NCBI GenBank assembly: GCA_937944885.1
Contig: CALFBB010000017.1
Span: forward strand, 1-64,000
Direction: 5' to 3'
Source of the DNA: an uncultured cyanobacterium
GTDB taxonomy: Bacteria; Cyanobacteriota; Cyanobacteriia; Thermostichales; Thermostichaceae
Length of the DNA stretch: 64,000 bases
This document shows positions 29,942 to 39,708 of this stretch, in pieces. The notes beneath the pieces are model-generated. The model was not told where the DNA came from, made no database searches, and was given only the letters and a program-made list of their open reading frames with translations. The translations under genes and the position numbers were made by a program. Position 1 is the first letter of the stretch; each line of letters starts with the position of its first letter.

Positions 29942-31372
29942 ATGATTCCACTGCTGCTGCAACGGTTGCGTCAACTCACTCTCAGTCAGCTGCAAGGTAT
30001 TCACTGGACACCGGAGCTGTTGGGGATCCTGCTGGTGTACTTTGTGCAGGGAGCAGTGGGGTTGGCACGGCTGGCCACCAGTTTTTACCTCAAAGACCGC
30101 TTAGGGTTGAGTCCGGCGCAGGTAGCAGCCCTCACGGGGATTGCGGTGATCCCCTGGACCCTCAAACCCCTGTACGGCTTGCTGTCGGATACCCTACCGA
30201 TTGGCGGTTATCGGCGTAAACCCTACCTGCTGCTCTCTGGCCTGTTGGGGTGCGGGGCATGGCTGGGCATGGCTTTCTGGGCACCAACGGCGGAGCTCGC
30301 AACGATGTGGATGGTGCTGGGATCCCTGGCGGTGGCGGTGGGGGATGTGATTGTGGATTCGCTGGTGGTGGAACGGGTGCGGGAGAGTGATTGGGCCGGC
30401 ACAGGGACGTTGCAATCCTTGAGCTGGGGGGCAACGGCCTTGGGATCCCTGTTAACCGCCTACTGGGGTGGTGCCTTGTTGGCCCACTATCCGCCCCAGG
30501 TGGTGTTTGCCGTGACGGCCCTTTTGCCTCTGCTAATTGCCTTGGCGGCGCTGGTGATTGGGGAGCAGCCGGTGGCCCTACCTCAGGGTTGGGATCCCTT
30601 GCAGCAGCAGGTGGGGGAAGTATGGCGGGCGGTGCGGCAGCCCAGTATCTTTCTGCCGGTGCTGTTTGTGTTTGTTTGGCAGGCAACCCCCAGCTCAGAG
30701 GTAGCTCTTTTTTACTTCGTAACCAATGATTTGGGGTTTGGGCCGGAATTTTTGGGCCAAGTGCGACTGGTCACCAGCGTGGCCAGCTTGATCGGGGTGG
30801 GTATTTTTCAGGCCTATCTGCGGCGGATGCCGTTGCGCCCCTTGTTCGGCTGGATGACGGTGATTTCGGCGGGATTGGGCCTAACCAGCCTGATTTTGGT
30901 CTATCACTGGAACCGCGCCTGGGGTATTGATGACCACTGGTTCAGCTTGGGGGACAGCTTGGTACTAACGGTGGCCGGGCAAATTGCCTTTATGCCGGTG
31001 TTGGTGCTGGCGGCCCGCCTTTGTCCACCGGGGATCGAGGCGACTCTGTTTGCTTTACTGATGTCGGTCTTTAACTTGGCAGGCTTTCTCTCCCAAGAGT
31101 TGGGCTCTCTGCTCATGCAGAGCCTGGGGGTAACAGAAACCGATTTCAGTGCCTTGGGTCCGCTGTTGATTTTGACCAATCTCTCTACCCTGTTGCCACT
31201 GGCGTTTTTGGCTTGGCTGCCAGAAGGGATCCCTCTAGGAGGGGCCGACCTAGAAGCAGCAGCCCACACTTCTTTAGAGAATTTGTTGCGGGATGTGCGC
31301 CCAGAAGAGGTGGAGGCAGCCTTGACGGTAGAAGGGATCCCTCTGAGAGAAACGGATCCGACCTGTTCTTGA
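29942..31372 (+). CDS. BT1-family folate/biopterin transporter (MFS)
   Basis: About 12 TM helices, YFVQGAVGLARLATSFYLKDRLGLSPAQVAALTG, KPLYGLLSDTLPIGGYRRKPYL; preferred start at 29942. Confidence 0.88.
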   Translation: MIPLLLQRLRQLTLSQLQGIHWTPELLGILLVYFVQGAVGLARLATSFYLKDRLGLSPAQVAALTGIAVIPWTLKPLYGLLSDTLPIGGYRRKPYLLLSGLLGCGAWLGMAFWAPTAELATMWMVLGSLAVAVGDVIVDSLVVERVRESDWAGTGTLQSLSWGATALGSLLTAYWGGALLAHYPPQVVFAVTALLPLLIALAALVIGEQPVALPQGWDPLQQQVGEVWRAVRQPSIFLPVLFVFVWQATPSSEVALFYFVTNDLGFGPEFLGQVRLVTSVASLIGVGIFQAYLRRMPLRPLFGWMTVISAGLGLTSLILVYHWNRAWGIDDHWFSLGDSLVLTVAGQIAFMPVLVLAARLCPPGIEATLFALLMSVFNLAGFLSQELGSLLMQSLGVTETDFSALGPLLILTNLSTLLPLAFLAWLPEGIPLGGADLEAAAHTSLENLLRDVRPEEVEAALTVEGIPLRETDPTCS

Positions 31373-31548
31373 GGGATCGGCCCCCAGTATAGAGTTCTGA
31401 AACTCTTTATCAGAGTCGCTGTAAGACCCCAATCAGGAACGACCTGCGGTCTACAGCTGATGTTTGTCTTCACATTGCTACTGCCTCTGCCCCTGAAGCC
31501 CTCGGCGGAGGAGGGTGAAGAGTACCTTCGGGTGTCAATCCCAGTACC

Positions 31549-32223
31549 CTAAATGTACTGGCTGGTATCTTCCCCTAATTCAGCCAAGAGCGACAAGGCC
31601 CGTAAGCGCAGCCCCACCACCTGATCATAAAGGGGGTTGAGCTTGCAGAGGGGGGGAATGTGCATGACCTTATGGCCAAACAGCACTACATCCCGCTCAA
31701 AGGGGCACTGGGAGGGGATCATGCGGCATAAGAACCGTGCCACCTTGGGGTTATGGATTTGGATCCCGTCCATCCAGTGGCGCAAGGGATCCAACAGATC
31801 ACTGTGACCAGTCTCCACCTGGGCGGGGACAAGGGTTTGTCGGGATCCCGCTTCTGAAGTAGCAAGGGTAGTTTTCAAGAGGTTGAGCTGGGGTAGCTCC
31901 AGGTTGAGGGCGGCAGCAAATTGGTGTAGTAACCGATCTTCTGCCTCGGAGTATACCCCGTCGGCCACGGCTGTCATCACCGCTGTTCGCAAGAAGTCCT
32001 CCCGAAATTCTGGCTGCAACTGATCGGCCAATGCCTGCGGTGAGAGGGGATCCAGTCTTTTCCCCTCCTCCTGGGGAGAACAGATTAGATCTGCAATCAG
32101 GGCTTGCTCTTTGGGGTCATACTCTCCATCCGCCCAGGCAATGCTGAGCAATCCGCGCAACCACAGCTCAGCTTGTTCCGGCGAGCACCTTTGCTGGAGG
32201 GAGGTCATGGAATCAGTTTGCAT
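31549..32223 (-). CDS. TerB-like domain plus Mo-dependent nitrogenase C-terminal domain protein
   Basis: AWADGEYDPKEQALIADLI and AVADGVYSEAEDRLLHQFA (TerB-like); HNPKVARFLCRMIPSQCPFERDVVLFGHKVMHIPPLCKLNPLYDQVVGLRLRAL (Mo-nitro_C type). Confidence 0.75.
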   Translation of the reverse strand: MQTDSMTSLQQRCSPEQAELWLRGLLSIAWADGEYDPKEQALIADLICSPQEEGKRLDPLSPQALADQLQPEFREDFLRTAVMTAVADGVYSEAEDRLLHQFAAALNLELPQLNLLKTTLATSEAGSRQTLVPAQVETGHSDLLDPLRHWMDGIQIHNPKVARFLCRMIPSQCPFERDVVLFGHKVMHIPPLCKLNPLYDQVVGLRLRALSLLAELGEDTSQYI

Positions 32224-32375
32224 GGAGGATCCCCATCAAGCCGACTTCACTGCCATTTTAGGGGGCTACAGCCAACCTCGACAGCTCAAGACAGAGAAAG
32301 TTTCGACTCAACTCTGACTCAAGCTGCAACCGGGGACCCAAGCTCTGAGCCGGTCTTCGGGGTTTGCATCTGGCT

Positions 32376-33491
32376 TTAGCGAATGTACTGGGCCAGAGCC
32401 CGTGAAGGATGACCCAACCGCAACTTACGCAAGGCATCCCGCTCGATCTGGCGAATTCGCTCCCGTGTCAGGTTAAAGTGCTCCCCCACTTCCCGCAGGG
32501 TCTTCGCCTGTTGCCCGTCCAATCCATAGCGCAACTCCAGGACTTGCCGCTCGATCGGTTTTAGGGCTTGCATGGCAGAACGGACATCCTGCTGCATCGA
32601 TTGCATGAGGATCCCTTGAAAGGGCTGTTCCTGGCGCTCGTCTTGCAACAAATCCCCAAGGCGGCTTTCCCCCTCCTGCCCAACCGGCACATCCAAAGAT
32701 AAGGGCAAAGCAGCCGCCTGCTGGATCATGCGCAATTTTTTGACCTTGATGCCTAGAGCCTCCGCCAGCTCTACTTCGGTGGGTCGTCGCCCTTGGGCTT
32801 TCATCAGCTCACGACTGGTGCGCTTGAGCAGGCGCACCTTATCCACCATATGTACCGGTAGCCGAATCGTGCGAGCTTGGTTAGCAATGCAGCGGGTAAT
32901 GCCCTGGCGAATCCACCAGTGGGCATAAGTACTAAAGCGAAAGCCCCGCTCGGCATTAAACTTTTCGGTGGCCCGAATCAATCCCATGTTACCCTCCTGG
33001 ATTAAATCCAAAAAAGGCACCCCCCGGTTGAGATACTTCTTGGCAACACTGACCACAAGACGCAAGTTGGCGTTGATCAGCTTGCGTTGGGCCTTTTCTC
33101 CCTGTCGAATGCGGGAGCGTAAAGTGAGCAGTGGAATCTGCAAAGCTTCCGCCAACTCGGCATCACTGGGATCTACCCCCTTTTGCTCTCGCCATTGCTG
33201 TCGAGCTTGATCGATGAGCAATTTTTGCTGAATTTTGCGGGACAGCTCGATTTCTTCTGTGTGATCGATGCGGGGCACACGACCGATCTCGTTCAGATAA
33301 TGGTCGACAGAGTCTTCGTTCAGCCGGGATCCATAAGGGCCAGGCTCTAGTTCAGCCTCTGCAGAGAGCTCTTGCTCATCTGAAGTAGCCTCGGATTCAG
33401 GCCAGAGCTCGTCAAGTTCCTGAGAAGAGGAGGCCGATAGTTTAGGGTGAGGACGCAAGAAAGCCACAGTCAGGACAGAAAAGAACTTCAC
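32376..33491 (-). CDS. RpoD-related group 2-type sigma-70 factor
   Basis: DSVDHYLNEIGRVPRIDHTEEIELSRKIQ, FLDLIQEGNMGLIRATEKFNAERGFRFSTYAHWWIRQGITR, region 4.2 TLREVGEHFNLTRERIRQIERDALRKLR; short N-terminus lacking region 1.1. Confidence 0.9.
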   Translation of the reverse strand: MKFFSVLTVAFLRPHPKLSASSSQELDELWPESEATSDEQELSAEAELEPGPYGSRLNEDSVDHYLNEIGRVPRIDHTEEIELSRKIQQKLLIDQARQQWREQKGVDPSDAELAEALQIPLLTLRSRIRQGEKAQRKLINANLRLVVSVAKKYLNRGVPFLDLIQEGNMGLIRATEKFNAERGFRFSTYAHWWIRQGITRCIANQARTIRLPVHMVDKVRLLKRTSRELMKAQGRRPTEVELAEALGIKVKKLRMIQQAAALPLSLDVPVGQEGESRLGDLLQDERQEQPFQGILMQSMQQDVRSAMQALKPIERQVLELRYGLDGQQAKTLREVGEHFNLTRERIRQIERDALRKLRLGHPSRALAQYIR

Positions 33492-33831
33492 CCATCAGTC
33501 TAGAAAAGTTTTTTCCACTGTCGCGAGCGAAAATCGATCATGCCTCTCTTTTACCCGGAGATTTTTTGACCCCAGACAGAGGCTCAGGCGAGAGCCAACC
33601 CTAGAGGTTAGCCGTTGAAAGGTGGTTATCCGGCCAAAAACCTGTAAGCGATTTTCGATCAAGTCTTGCTGTAGGATTAGAAACTAGGAGAGCAAATGCC
33701 CCAACTGCAGAGCAGGTTCACATCAACCTAGGGCCTAGGTTTTTGCTAGCCCAGGTTATCATGCAGAGTTTGACAAGCCGCCGATCCTCTCAGCCGAGCT
33801 AAAGAATCTTTATAACTCTCTCTTCTGTCCC

Positions 33832-34092
33832 ATGGCGTTCAATCCCGACCAGCATTCTCCTGCGGCCAATTTGATTGGGGAACGGGTACGTTGGGTACGC
33901 GAGCGATTGCAACTGACACAAGATCAACTGGCGGGGCGCTTGGCCAAGTACGGAGTGCAGTTGGATTATGTCAAGATTGGCCAGGTGGAGAAAGGCAAAC
34001 GGCGGGTGATTGACAAGGAATTGGTGGCCTTTGCTAAAGCACTGGGGGTTTCGGTGACCTGGCTACTCAGTGGAGATGAGTCCAACCTGTAA
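33832..34092 (+). CDS. XRE-family helix-turn-helix regulator
   Basis: IGERVRWVRERLQLTQDQLAGRLAKYGVQLDYVKIGQVEKGKRRVIDKELVAFAKALGVSVTWLLSG. Confidence 0.85.
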   Translation: MAFNPDQHSPAANLIGERVRWVRERLQLTQDQLAGRLAKYGVQLDYVKIGQVEKGKRRVIDKELVAFAKALGVSVTWLLSGDESNL

Positions 34093-34466
34093 CCTTCCTC
34101 AGTCTACCCAGAAGCCTCCCTGCGATCTGCCTAGGCTCATCCCAAAAGTGGGTAAACCCTAACAAAAGGCAAGCTTCAGCAGGGGATTCCCAGTAAAAAT
34201 ACGTAAATACTTTATGAAATTCTGGGTACACCGGCAGTGACGTACGTGTTTGTACGGTAGGCCAAGCTTGTCCCCGGTTAGTCTTTGCTTTGCTCTGCCC
34301 TTCCCCGGTAAGCAGAGGAAAGTCAAGACAGTCCGGCCCCTAAGTACAGAAATTTTCCAGAAGCGATCCCGATCACAGGCTTCTTCATTTAATCTTGATA
34401 CTGTTGACTTACCATGAAGATGCTGTCAGGGTTACTCCATTCCAACTGTCCGTGAGAGGTTTACTC

Positions 34467-34820
34467 ATGTTCTTTTTCTTTAGAGGTGCCAACAACTCTG
34501 GTGAGCGACAAGCAGGAACCAATCGTGTTTCTACTTCTACCAAGACCACGGGCACGCAGCGGATCCCCAATTGTCTCTCTGCTGAGGTACTCAAGCAGGA
34601 AAGGCAAATCAAGCGAGAGCAAGAGTTTGCCGAGATGGAGCGCTCCATTAACCGCATCCACTACTTTTACCAAAAGGCGGATATGCCTCTGCAGATGCGG
34701 CAAGTGATGACCTACCGTAAGCTGATGGAGCTGGATTATTTCACTCCGCAAGCGGCTAAGGAGTTGATTCGCCAGTGGCAGCAGCAAGAGGAGCAGGAAC
34801 AGAAACGCCATCGGGCTTAG
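34467..34820 (+). CDS. Hypothetical protein
   Basis: Start MFFFFRGANNSGERQ; C-terminal QRIPNCLSAEVLKQERQIKREQEFAEMERSINRIHYFYQKADMPLQMRQVMTYRKLMELDYF. Confidence 0.5.
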   Translation: MFFFFRGANNSGERQAGTNRVSTSTKTTGTQRIPNCLSAEVLKQERQIKREQEFAEMERSINRIHYFYQKADMPLQMRQVMTYRKLMELDYFTPQAAKELIRQWQQQEEQEQKRHRA

Positions 34821-34953
34821 GCTCCTCGGATCTCCTAAGCGGTCAGAGAAGAGGTTACTGGCGATTGTCTGGCGCAGATTGAGGGTTGGAGGCACGTCAG
34901 GAAGGCACTCGACGTAAGCTAGAGAAGAACTTCGGTCGAGGGGATTATCGCTT

Positions 34954-35934
34954 ATGCCCGTTTCTGAAACTGGATCCCAGGGACTGGCCCATTCGGCAAG
35001 TTCTCGCCGTCTTCTCAAGGGATCCATCATTGGGGCCGGACAGGTAGGTATGGCCTGTGCCTACTCGATGTTGATTCAAAATACCTTAGACGAACTGGTG
35101 CTCTATGACATTGCCCGCGACAAGGTAGAGGGGGAGGTGATGGATCTCGTCCATGGGATCCCTTTTGTGGAACCGACGCGGGTACGGGCAGGTGAGCTGG
35201 CGGACTGTGCCGGGTCGGATGTAGTGATTTTAACGGCGGGGGCCAAGCAACGCCCCGGGGAAACCCGTTTGGATTTGGTGCAGCGCAACGTCGAGATTTT
35301 CAAGAGTTTGATCCCGGCTTTGATGGAGCACTGTCCCGACGCCATTCTGTTGGTGGTCAGTAATCCCGTCGATATCATGACCTACGTATCTTTGAAGTTG
35401 TCCGGTTTGCCGATGGGGCAGGTGCTCGGCTCAGGGACCGTTTTGGATACGGCCCGCTTCCGTTACCTCTTGGCAGAGCGCTTAGGCGTGGATCCGCGCA
35501 GCCTCCATGCCTACATCATTGGTGAACACGGGGATAGCGAAGTAGCCGCTTGGAGCAGGGTAAACATCGCCGGTACTCCCATCGGGGAACTCTCGCCAAA
35601 ATGGGATCCCGTCCATCTAGGAGATATCTTCGAACAGGTGCGTAATGCTGCCTACGAGATTATTCGCCGCAAAGGGGCTACCAGCTACGCGATTGGGTTG
35701 GGGGTGACCCAGATTGTGCAAGCGCTGCTGCGGGATCAACGCCGTGTTTTGACCGTCAGCAGCCTCACCCAGGGAGAATACGACCTACCGGAAGTGTGCC
35801 TGAGTTTACCTAGAATCATTGGCCGACATGGGGTAGAGCGTACCCTCAGTATGTCCCTTTCAGAAGTGGAGCAAAAGCAACTGCACCGATCTGCTCAAAT
35901 CCTGCGACAAATTATCGACGATATTCAGGGGTAG
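34954..35934 (+). CDS. ldh: L-lactate dehydrogenase
   Basis: [30 protein letters not shown] with Gln at the LDH/MDH discriminating position; [14 protein letters not shown]. Confidence 0.88.
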   Translation: MPVSETGSQGLAHSASSRRLLKGSIIGAGQVGMACAYSMLIQNTLDELVLYDIARDKVEGEVMDLVHGIPFVEPTRVRAGELADCAGSDVVILTAGAKQRPGETRLDLVQRNVEIFKSLIPALMEHCPDAILLVVSNPVDIMTYVSLKLSGLPMGQVLGSGTVLDTARFRYLLAERLGVDPRSLHAYIIGEHGDSEVAAWSRVNIAGTPIGELSPKWDPVHLGDIFEQVRNAAYEIIRRKGATSYAIGLGVTQIVQALLRDQRRVLTVSSLTQGEYDLPEVCLSLPRIIGRHGVERTLSMSLSEVEQKQLHRSAQILRQIIDDIQG

Positions 35935-36109
35935 GCTGAACTCTCCACAGCAACTTGGACTGAACCGAACCGTGGGCAATGCTCTTGTTTGGCCGACAGG
36001 GAGATTCTGATGAATTGTTAGCTCCAGACTGGATGGCCATGGCTTTTAATTGAACTGCTGGGTGTCATGCCCCACTTACCCGAACCGGCGGCAGGGTAGC
36101 TAATTTTTT

Positions 36110-36811
36110 ATGGAACCGGAAGTGCAAAGCAAAGCAGGACGCTTATTTTCAACTCCTACTCAGGCTCGTTCGCTCCCGTTACAGCGGGGGCTAGGCCAGC
36201 GGGTACGCCAACACGTTAACCCGTTACAGGTGCAGTATCAGCAGCCTGCTTCTCCACCCCACTGGGAGGGGGTGTACCGACGTTTGGGGCAGCCCTTTCA
36301 CCTGGATATCGGCAGCGGTAGCGGTCGGTTTTTGCTGCGCATCGCCCAAGAACAACCGGATTGGAACTTTTTGGGGGTAGAAATTCGGCAGGCACTGGTA
36401 GAGCGAGCCAATGCCTGGCGGGATGAGCTGGGGCTGGATAATGTCCATTTTCTTTTTGCCAATATCAACGTCTCTCTACGGCACCTGTTTGCCCCTGGGG
36501 ATCTCAGCCGAGTTACCATCCAGTTTCCGGATCCCTGGTTCAAAAAGCGCCATCACAAACGGCGGATTGTGCAGCCTCAGCTGGTAGCGGATCTAGCCCT
36601 CCTGCTGCAGCCGGGTAGCCCTGTGTTTCTACAGTCGGATATTCAAGCGGTAGCTGAAGAGATGGTAGCTCGGTTTCTAGAGCATCCTCGGTTTTGGGAT
36701 CCCTACGCAGGCCCGCTGGATCACAACCCCCTGGGTATCCCGACAGATCGGGAGTGGCGCTGCCAGCAACTGGGCTTGCCGATTTTTCGTTACTGGCTGG
36801 AGCGACGATAA
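36110..36811 (+). CDS. trmB: tRNA (guanine-N7-)-methyltransferase
   Basis: LDIGSGSGRFLLRIA, NFLGVEIRQALVERA, QFPDPWFKKRHHKRRIVQP. Confidence 0.92.
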   Translation: MEPEVQSKAGRLFSTPTQARSLPLQRGLGQRVRQHVNPLQVQYQQPASPPHWEGVYRRLGQPFHLDIGSGSGRFLLRIAQEQPDWNFLGVEIRQALVERANAWRDELGLDNVHFLFANINVSLRHLFAPGDLSRVTIQFPDPWFKKRHHKRRIVQPQLVADLALLLQPGSPVFLQSDIQAVAEEMVARFLEHPRFWDPYAGPLDHNPLGIPTDREWRCQQLGLPIFRYWLERR

Positions 36812-36856
36812 TCAGGGGATAAGATATAACCCGCTTGAGTTGGATCCTTTGCAGCG

Positions 36857-38470
36857 ATGTCTCACCCTGAAGCCGGCGCCTCCCCCAACCCCTCCCCTGC
36901 CCAGAACAAGGACGACCAAGCCGCCGGGTTTTCTCTGCGACGCGGGATCCTCAACCTATTGAGCTTCTTGGCCCTTTTGATTGTTGGCCTTTCTTTATCC
37001 AGCAGCTGGTTCCAGCCCCCTCCTCAGACCCAGCTGGATCTGTTGCAAACCAATCTCTCCTTGCAGGCTGCCCGCACCCTTGATGATCCCCGCTACCAAG
37101 ATTTGGCACGGGCTCTCCTGGGTCAGGATGTGTTTCAGCTGGCCCTGAATCGCTACCAACAAACTGCAGAAAACTACGAGGAACGTCTCAAACGCCTGAA
37201 ACGCATGACTCAACTGGCTTCCACTCCGGAAACGGAGGCAGGGGTGACTGCTCCTGAGCCAATGGAACCACCGCCTGTGGATCCTGTGCTCTTGGCCGCT
37301 ATGCAGGATCTGCAGGCAGAATTGGATGGCCTATGGCTGCGCATCGGTTTGCTTCATGTTCATCAAGAAGACCTAGAGGCAGCAGAACGGCAGTGGCAAC
37401 AGGTGGTCGACCCGGAGCGCCCAATGGAGCTGGAGTCCAGCCAGAAGGGGGTGGCGCGGGTTTTGCGGGGACTGTGGGCAACACCCCGGCGGATTTTGCC
37501 GGAGGCGGAGGTGCAAATTCGCAACCATCTGGATGGTTGGTTTGAGGCGGTTGCCTTGCAACAGCTGTACCGGCTGCAACAGCGCAGCGACAGCTTGAAT
37601 CTGCTCAATCAACAACAGGAAAAGCTGGCCTTGGCAGCTCTGTTCCGGCTGGCGCTGGTGGCCGGGATCCCGACGTTGGGGGCGTTGCTAGGTCTGGTGT
37701 TGCTGGTGGGCTGGGTGGGTTGGAGTCTCTGGCGTGGTCAATCCCTTTTGGGGCCAGCTTGGGATCCCCCTTGGCCGGGAATTGGGGTGCAGGCAGTGTT
37801 GACAGGGTGGTTTTTGGGGTTCCTTCTCCTCAACAGCTTGGTACCCCGTCTCTATGTCATTATTCTCGGTTTGCAGGCACAGCAGCTCAGCCCTTGGCAC
37901 CAGGCAGTGGCTTTGTTTTTGACCTACAACTCCGGTGCTTTGCTGGGGGCAGCTTTGCTGTATCGCCTTTTGCACCGCTATCCGGCCTCACCCAGGGTGC
38001 TGCGGGTGCGGCTATTCGGCTCCTGGTTGCTCTGGGGCTTGGGTGGTTACCTGGTGGCCTTACCCTTGGTGGTGCTGGCAGCAGCTTTCTCCCAACTGCT
38101 CCTACCTCAAGCAGGGGGAGGCAACCCCATTTTGCCCCTGTTGCTGGATAGCCAGGGTTGGGGAACACGGCTGATGCTTTTCTTGGTGGTCTCTTTGTGT
38201 GCCCCGATTTTTGAGGAGGTGCTGTTTCGGGGTTTTTGGCTACCGGCTTTGAGTCGTTATTTGCCTATGTCGGGAGCCGTGTTGATCAGCGCCTTTACCT
38301 TTGCCCTAGCCCACCTCAATCTTTCGGATCTGCTGCCCTTGACCATGTTGGGGATTGTACTGGGGGTGATCTACAGCCACAGCCGTAATCTCCTCGCCCC
38401 CATCCTGCTGCATAGCCTCTGGAATACGGGATCCCTGCTCACTTTGCTGGTGCTGGCAGGGGCACGCTAG
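36857..38470 (+). CDS. CPBP family intramembrane glutamic endopeptidase
   Basis: PIFEEVLFRGFWLPALSRYLP and HLNLSDLLPLTMLGIVLGVIYSHSRNLLAPILLHSLWNTGSLL; long N-terminal region. Confidence 0.88.
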   Translation: MSHPEAGASPNPSPAQNKDDQAAGFSLRRGILNLLSFLALLIVGLSLSSSWFQPPPQTQLDLLQTNLSLQAARTLDDPRYQDLARALLGQDVFQLALNRYQQTAENYEERLKRLKRMTQLASTPETEAGVTAPEPMEPPPVDPVLLAAMQDLQAELDGLWLRIGLLHVHQEDLEAAERQWQQVVDPERPMELESSQKGVARVLRGLWATPRRILPEAEVQIRNHLDGWFEAVALQQLYRLQQRSDSLNLLNQQQEKLALAALFRLALVAGIPTLGALLGLVLLVGWVGWSLWRGQSLLGPAWDPPWPGIGVQAVLTGWFLGFLLLNSLVPRLYVIILGLQAQQLSPWHQAVALFLTYNSGALLGAALLYRLLHRYPASPRVLRVRLFGSWLLWGLGGYLVALPLVVLAAAFSQLLLPQAGGGNPILPLLLDSQGWGTRLMLFLVVSLCAPIFEEVLFRGFWLPALSRYLPMSGAVLISAFTFALAHLNLSDLLPLTMLGIVLGVIYSHSRNLLAPILLHSLWNTGSLLTLLVLAGAR

Positions 38471-38664
38471 AGTACTCCTTACCCAACCAAAATCCGTCGC
38501 CCTGCTCCGCTTGTCTGCGGTGGGGCGCAGCGTGGAGGTTCGATCAAAGGTTCGATCAAAATGCCTGCGGAGACGGTCTGACGGGGGTTGGGGCAACCCA
38601 ACCGAGTTCAGAGTCTGTGAAACAGGAATCTCTGACCCTACCCGTTAGGGTTGGGAGGAGAGCG

Positions 38665-39708
38665 TCAATGTTTCTTGCCAAAGAGGCGACTGAAAAATCC
38701 CCCTTCCTTCTCCTTCTTGGGAGGAGGTGTCACCACTTTTTGGGCTTGGGTGGTTTGACGACCGCCAGCTGCTCCCACAACCGGCTGTTGTGGCCCGGTT
38801 TGTTGCATCCAACGGCGTACCTCGCTCATCAACTCAGCATTGCCGGGATCCAAGCGGGTCACCTGGACAAAGTCTGCCCTGGCCATACCGGTATTCCCCT
38901 GCTTCAGGTGAGCAATACCGCGGTGTAGATAATAACGGGCCACGTTCGGCTCAGCGCCAATGGCAAAGTTCAAGTACTGTACCGCATCCCGGTATTGCTT
39001 GCGCTCGATCATATCCAGAGCCTGAAGGAAGCGAGTTTCGGCAGGGCTGAGCTTAGAGGTAGGAGGTTGGGGAGGCGCAGTGGGCACGGAGGGGGCGGCA
39101 ACCGGAGTTGGGGCGCTTTGTCGAGAGGCTGCAGCAGGGCTAACAGCGGCTGGGGTGGAGATGGGAGTAGGGGTAGCGGTGACGCGGGCAGGGGTAGGGA
39201 TCCCTTTGTAACCGGCTTTAAGCAACAGATAGGCCAGGTTCAATTCGCTCAGTTGCTCGGTTTTGCTGAGCATCGAATCCATGGAGCTGTATTGCTCAGC
39301 CGAGAGCCGGTTCACCCGTCTGACATACTCCTCCTGCCAATCGGGGGACTCGGCCAGCCCTTTCACGGCTTCTCCATCGGGCCAGAGATCAGCAGGGGGT
39401 GACTCCAACAGCCGCTTGATCCGCATGCGGAGGATGGCTTCGTATTCCCCTCGTTCCCGCTCTTTGGACAGCACCTCGTTGGCAGGGCTGACCAGTTTGG
39501 CAAAGAGCAGATTGGCGCGTTCTGCTGCCTCGGGGTTGCTGACAAATCGATCCGGGTGCAAGGATTTGGCGGCCTGTAAGTAGCTGCGTCGGATCCCTTT
39601 GGAGTCAGCCGTCAGGGGCACTCCCAGGATGGCATAGTAGTCGGATTCGTACCTGGCTAACCCTCGGTTGATGCGGGGGACATCACTGCTGGCTCCCATA
39701 ATTGCCAT
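38665..39708 (-). CDS. J-domain protein with TPR repeats
   Basis: DYYAILGVPLTADSKGIRRSYLQAAKSLHPDRF (HPD), Pro/Thr-rich linker, TPR YYLHRGIAHLKQGNTGMARADFVQVTRLDPGNAEL. Confidence 0.85.
   Translation of the reverse strand: MAIMGASSDVPRINRGLARYESDYYAILGVPLTADSKGIRRSYLQAAKSLHPDRFVSNPEAAERANLLFAKLVSPANEVLSKERERGEYEAILRMRIKRLLESPPADLWPDGEAVKGLAESPDWQEEYVRRVNRLSAEQYSSMDSMLSKTEQLSELNLAYLLLKAGYKGIPTPARVTATPTPISTPAAVSPAAASRQSAPTPVAAPSVPTAPPQPPTSKLSPAETRFLQALDMIERKQYRDAVQYLNFAIGAEPNVARYYLHRGIAHLKQGNTGMARADFVQVTRLDPGNAELMSEVRRWMQQTGPQQPVVGAAGGRQTTQAQKVVTPPPKKEKEGGFFSRLFGKKH

Noticed and set aside
30162-30686. 174-aa proline-rich minus-strand ORF
   Set aside because: Antisense to the BT1 transporter; Pro/Ala bias reflects the complement of GC-rich hydrophobic codons.
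34230-34262. Short hairpin around CGTACGTGTTTGTACG
   Set aside because: Only 5-bp stem, no T-run or repeated context; cannot distinguish from chance.
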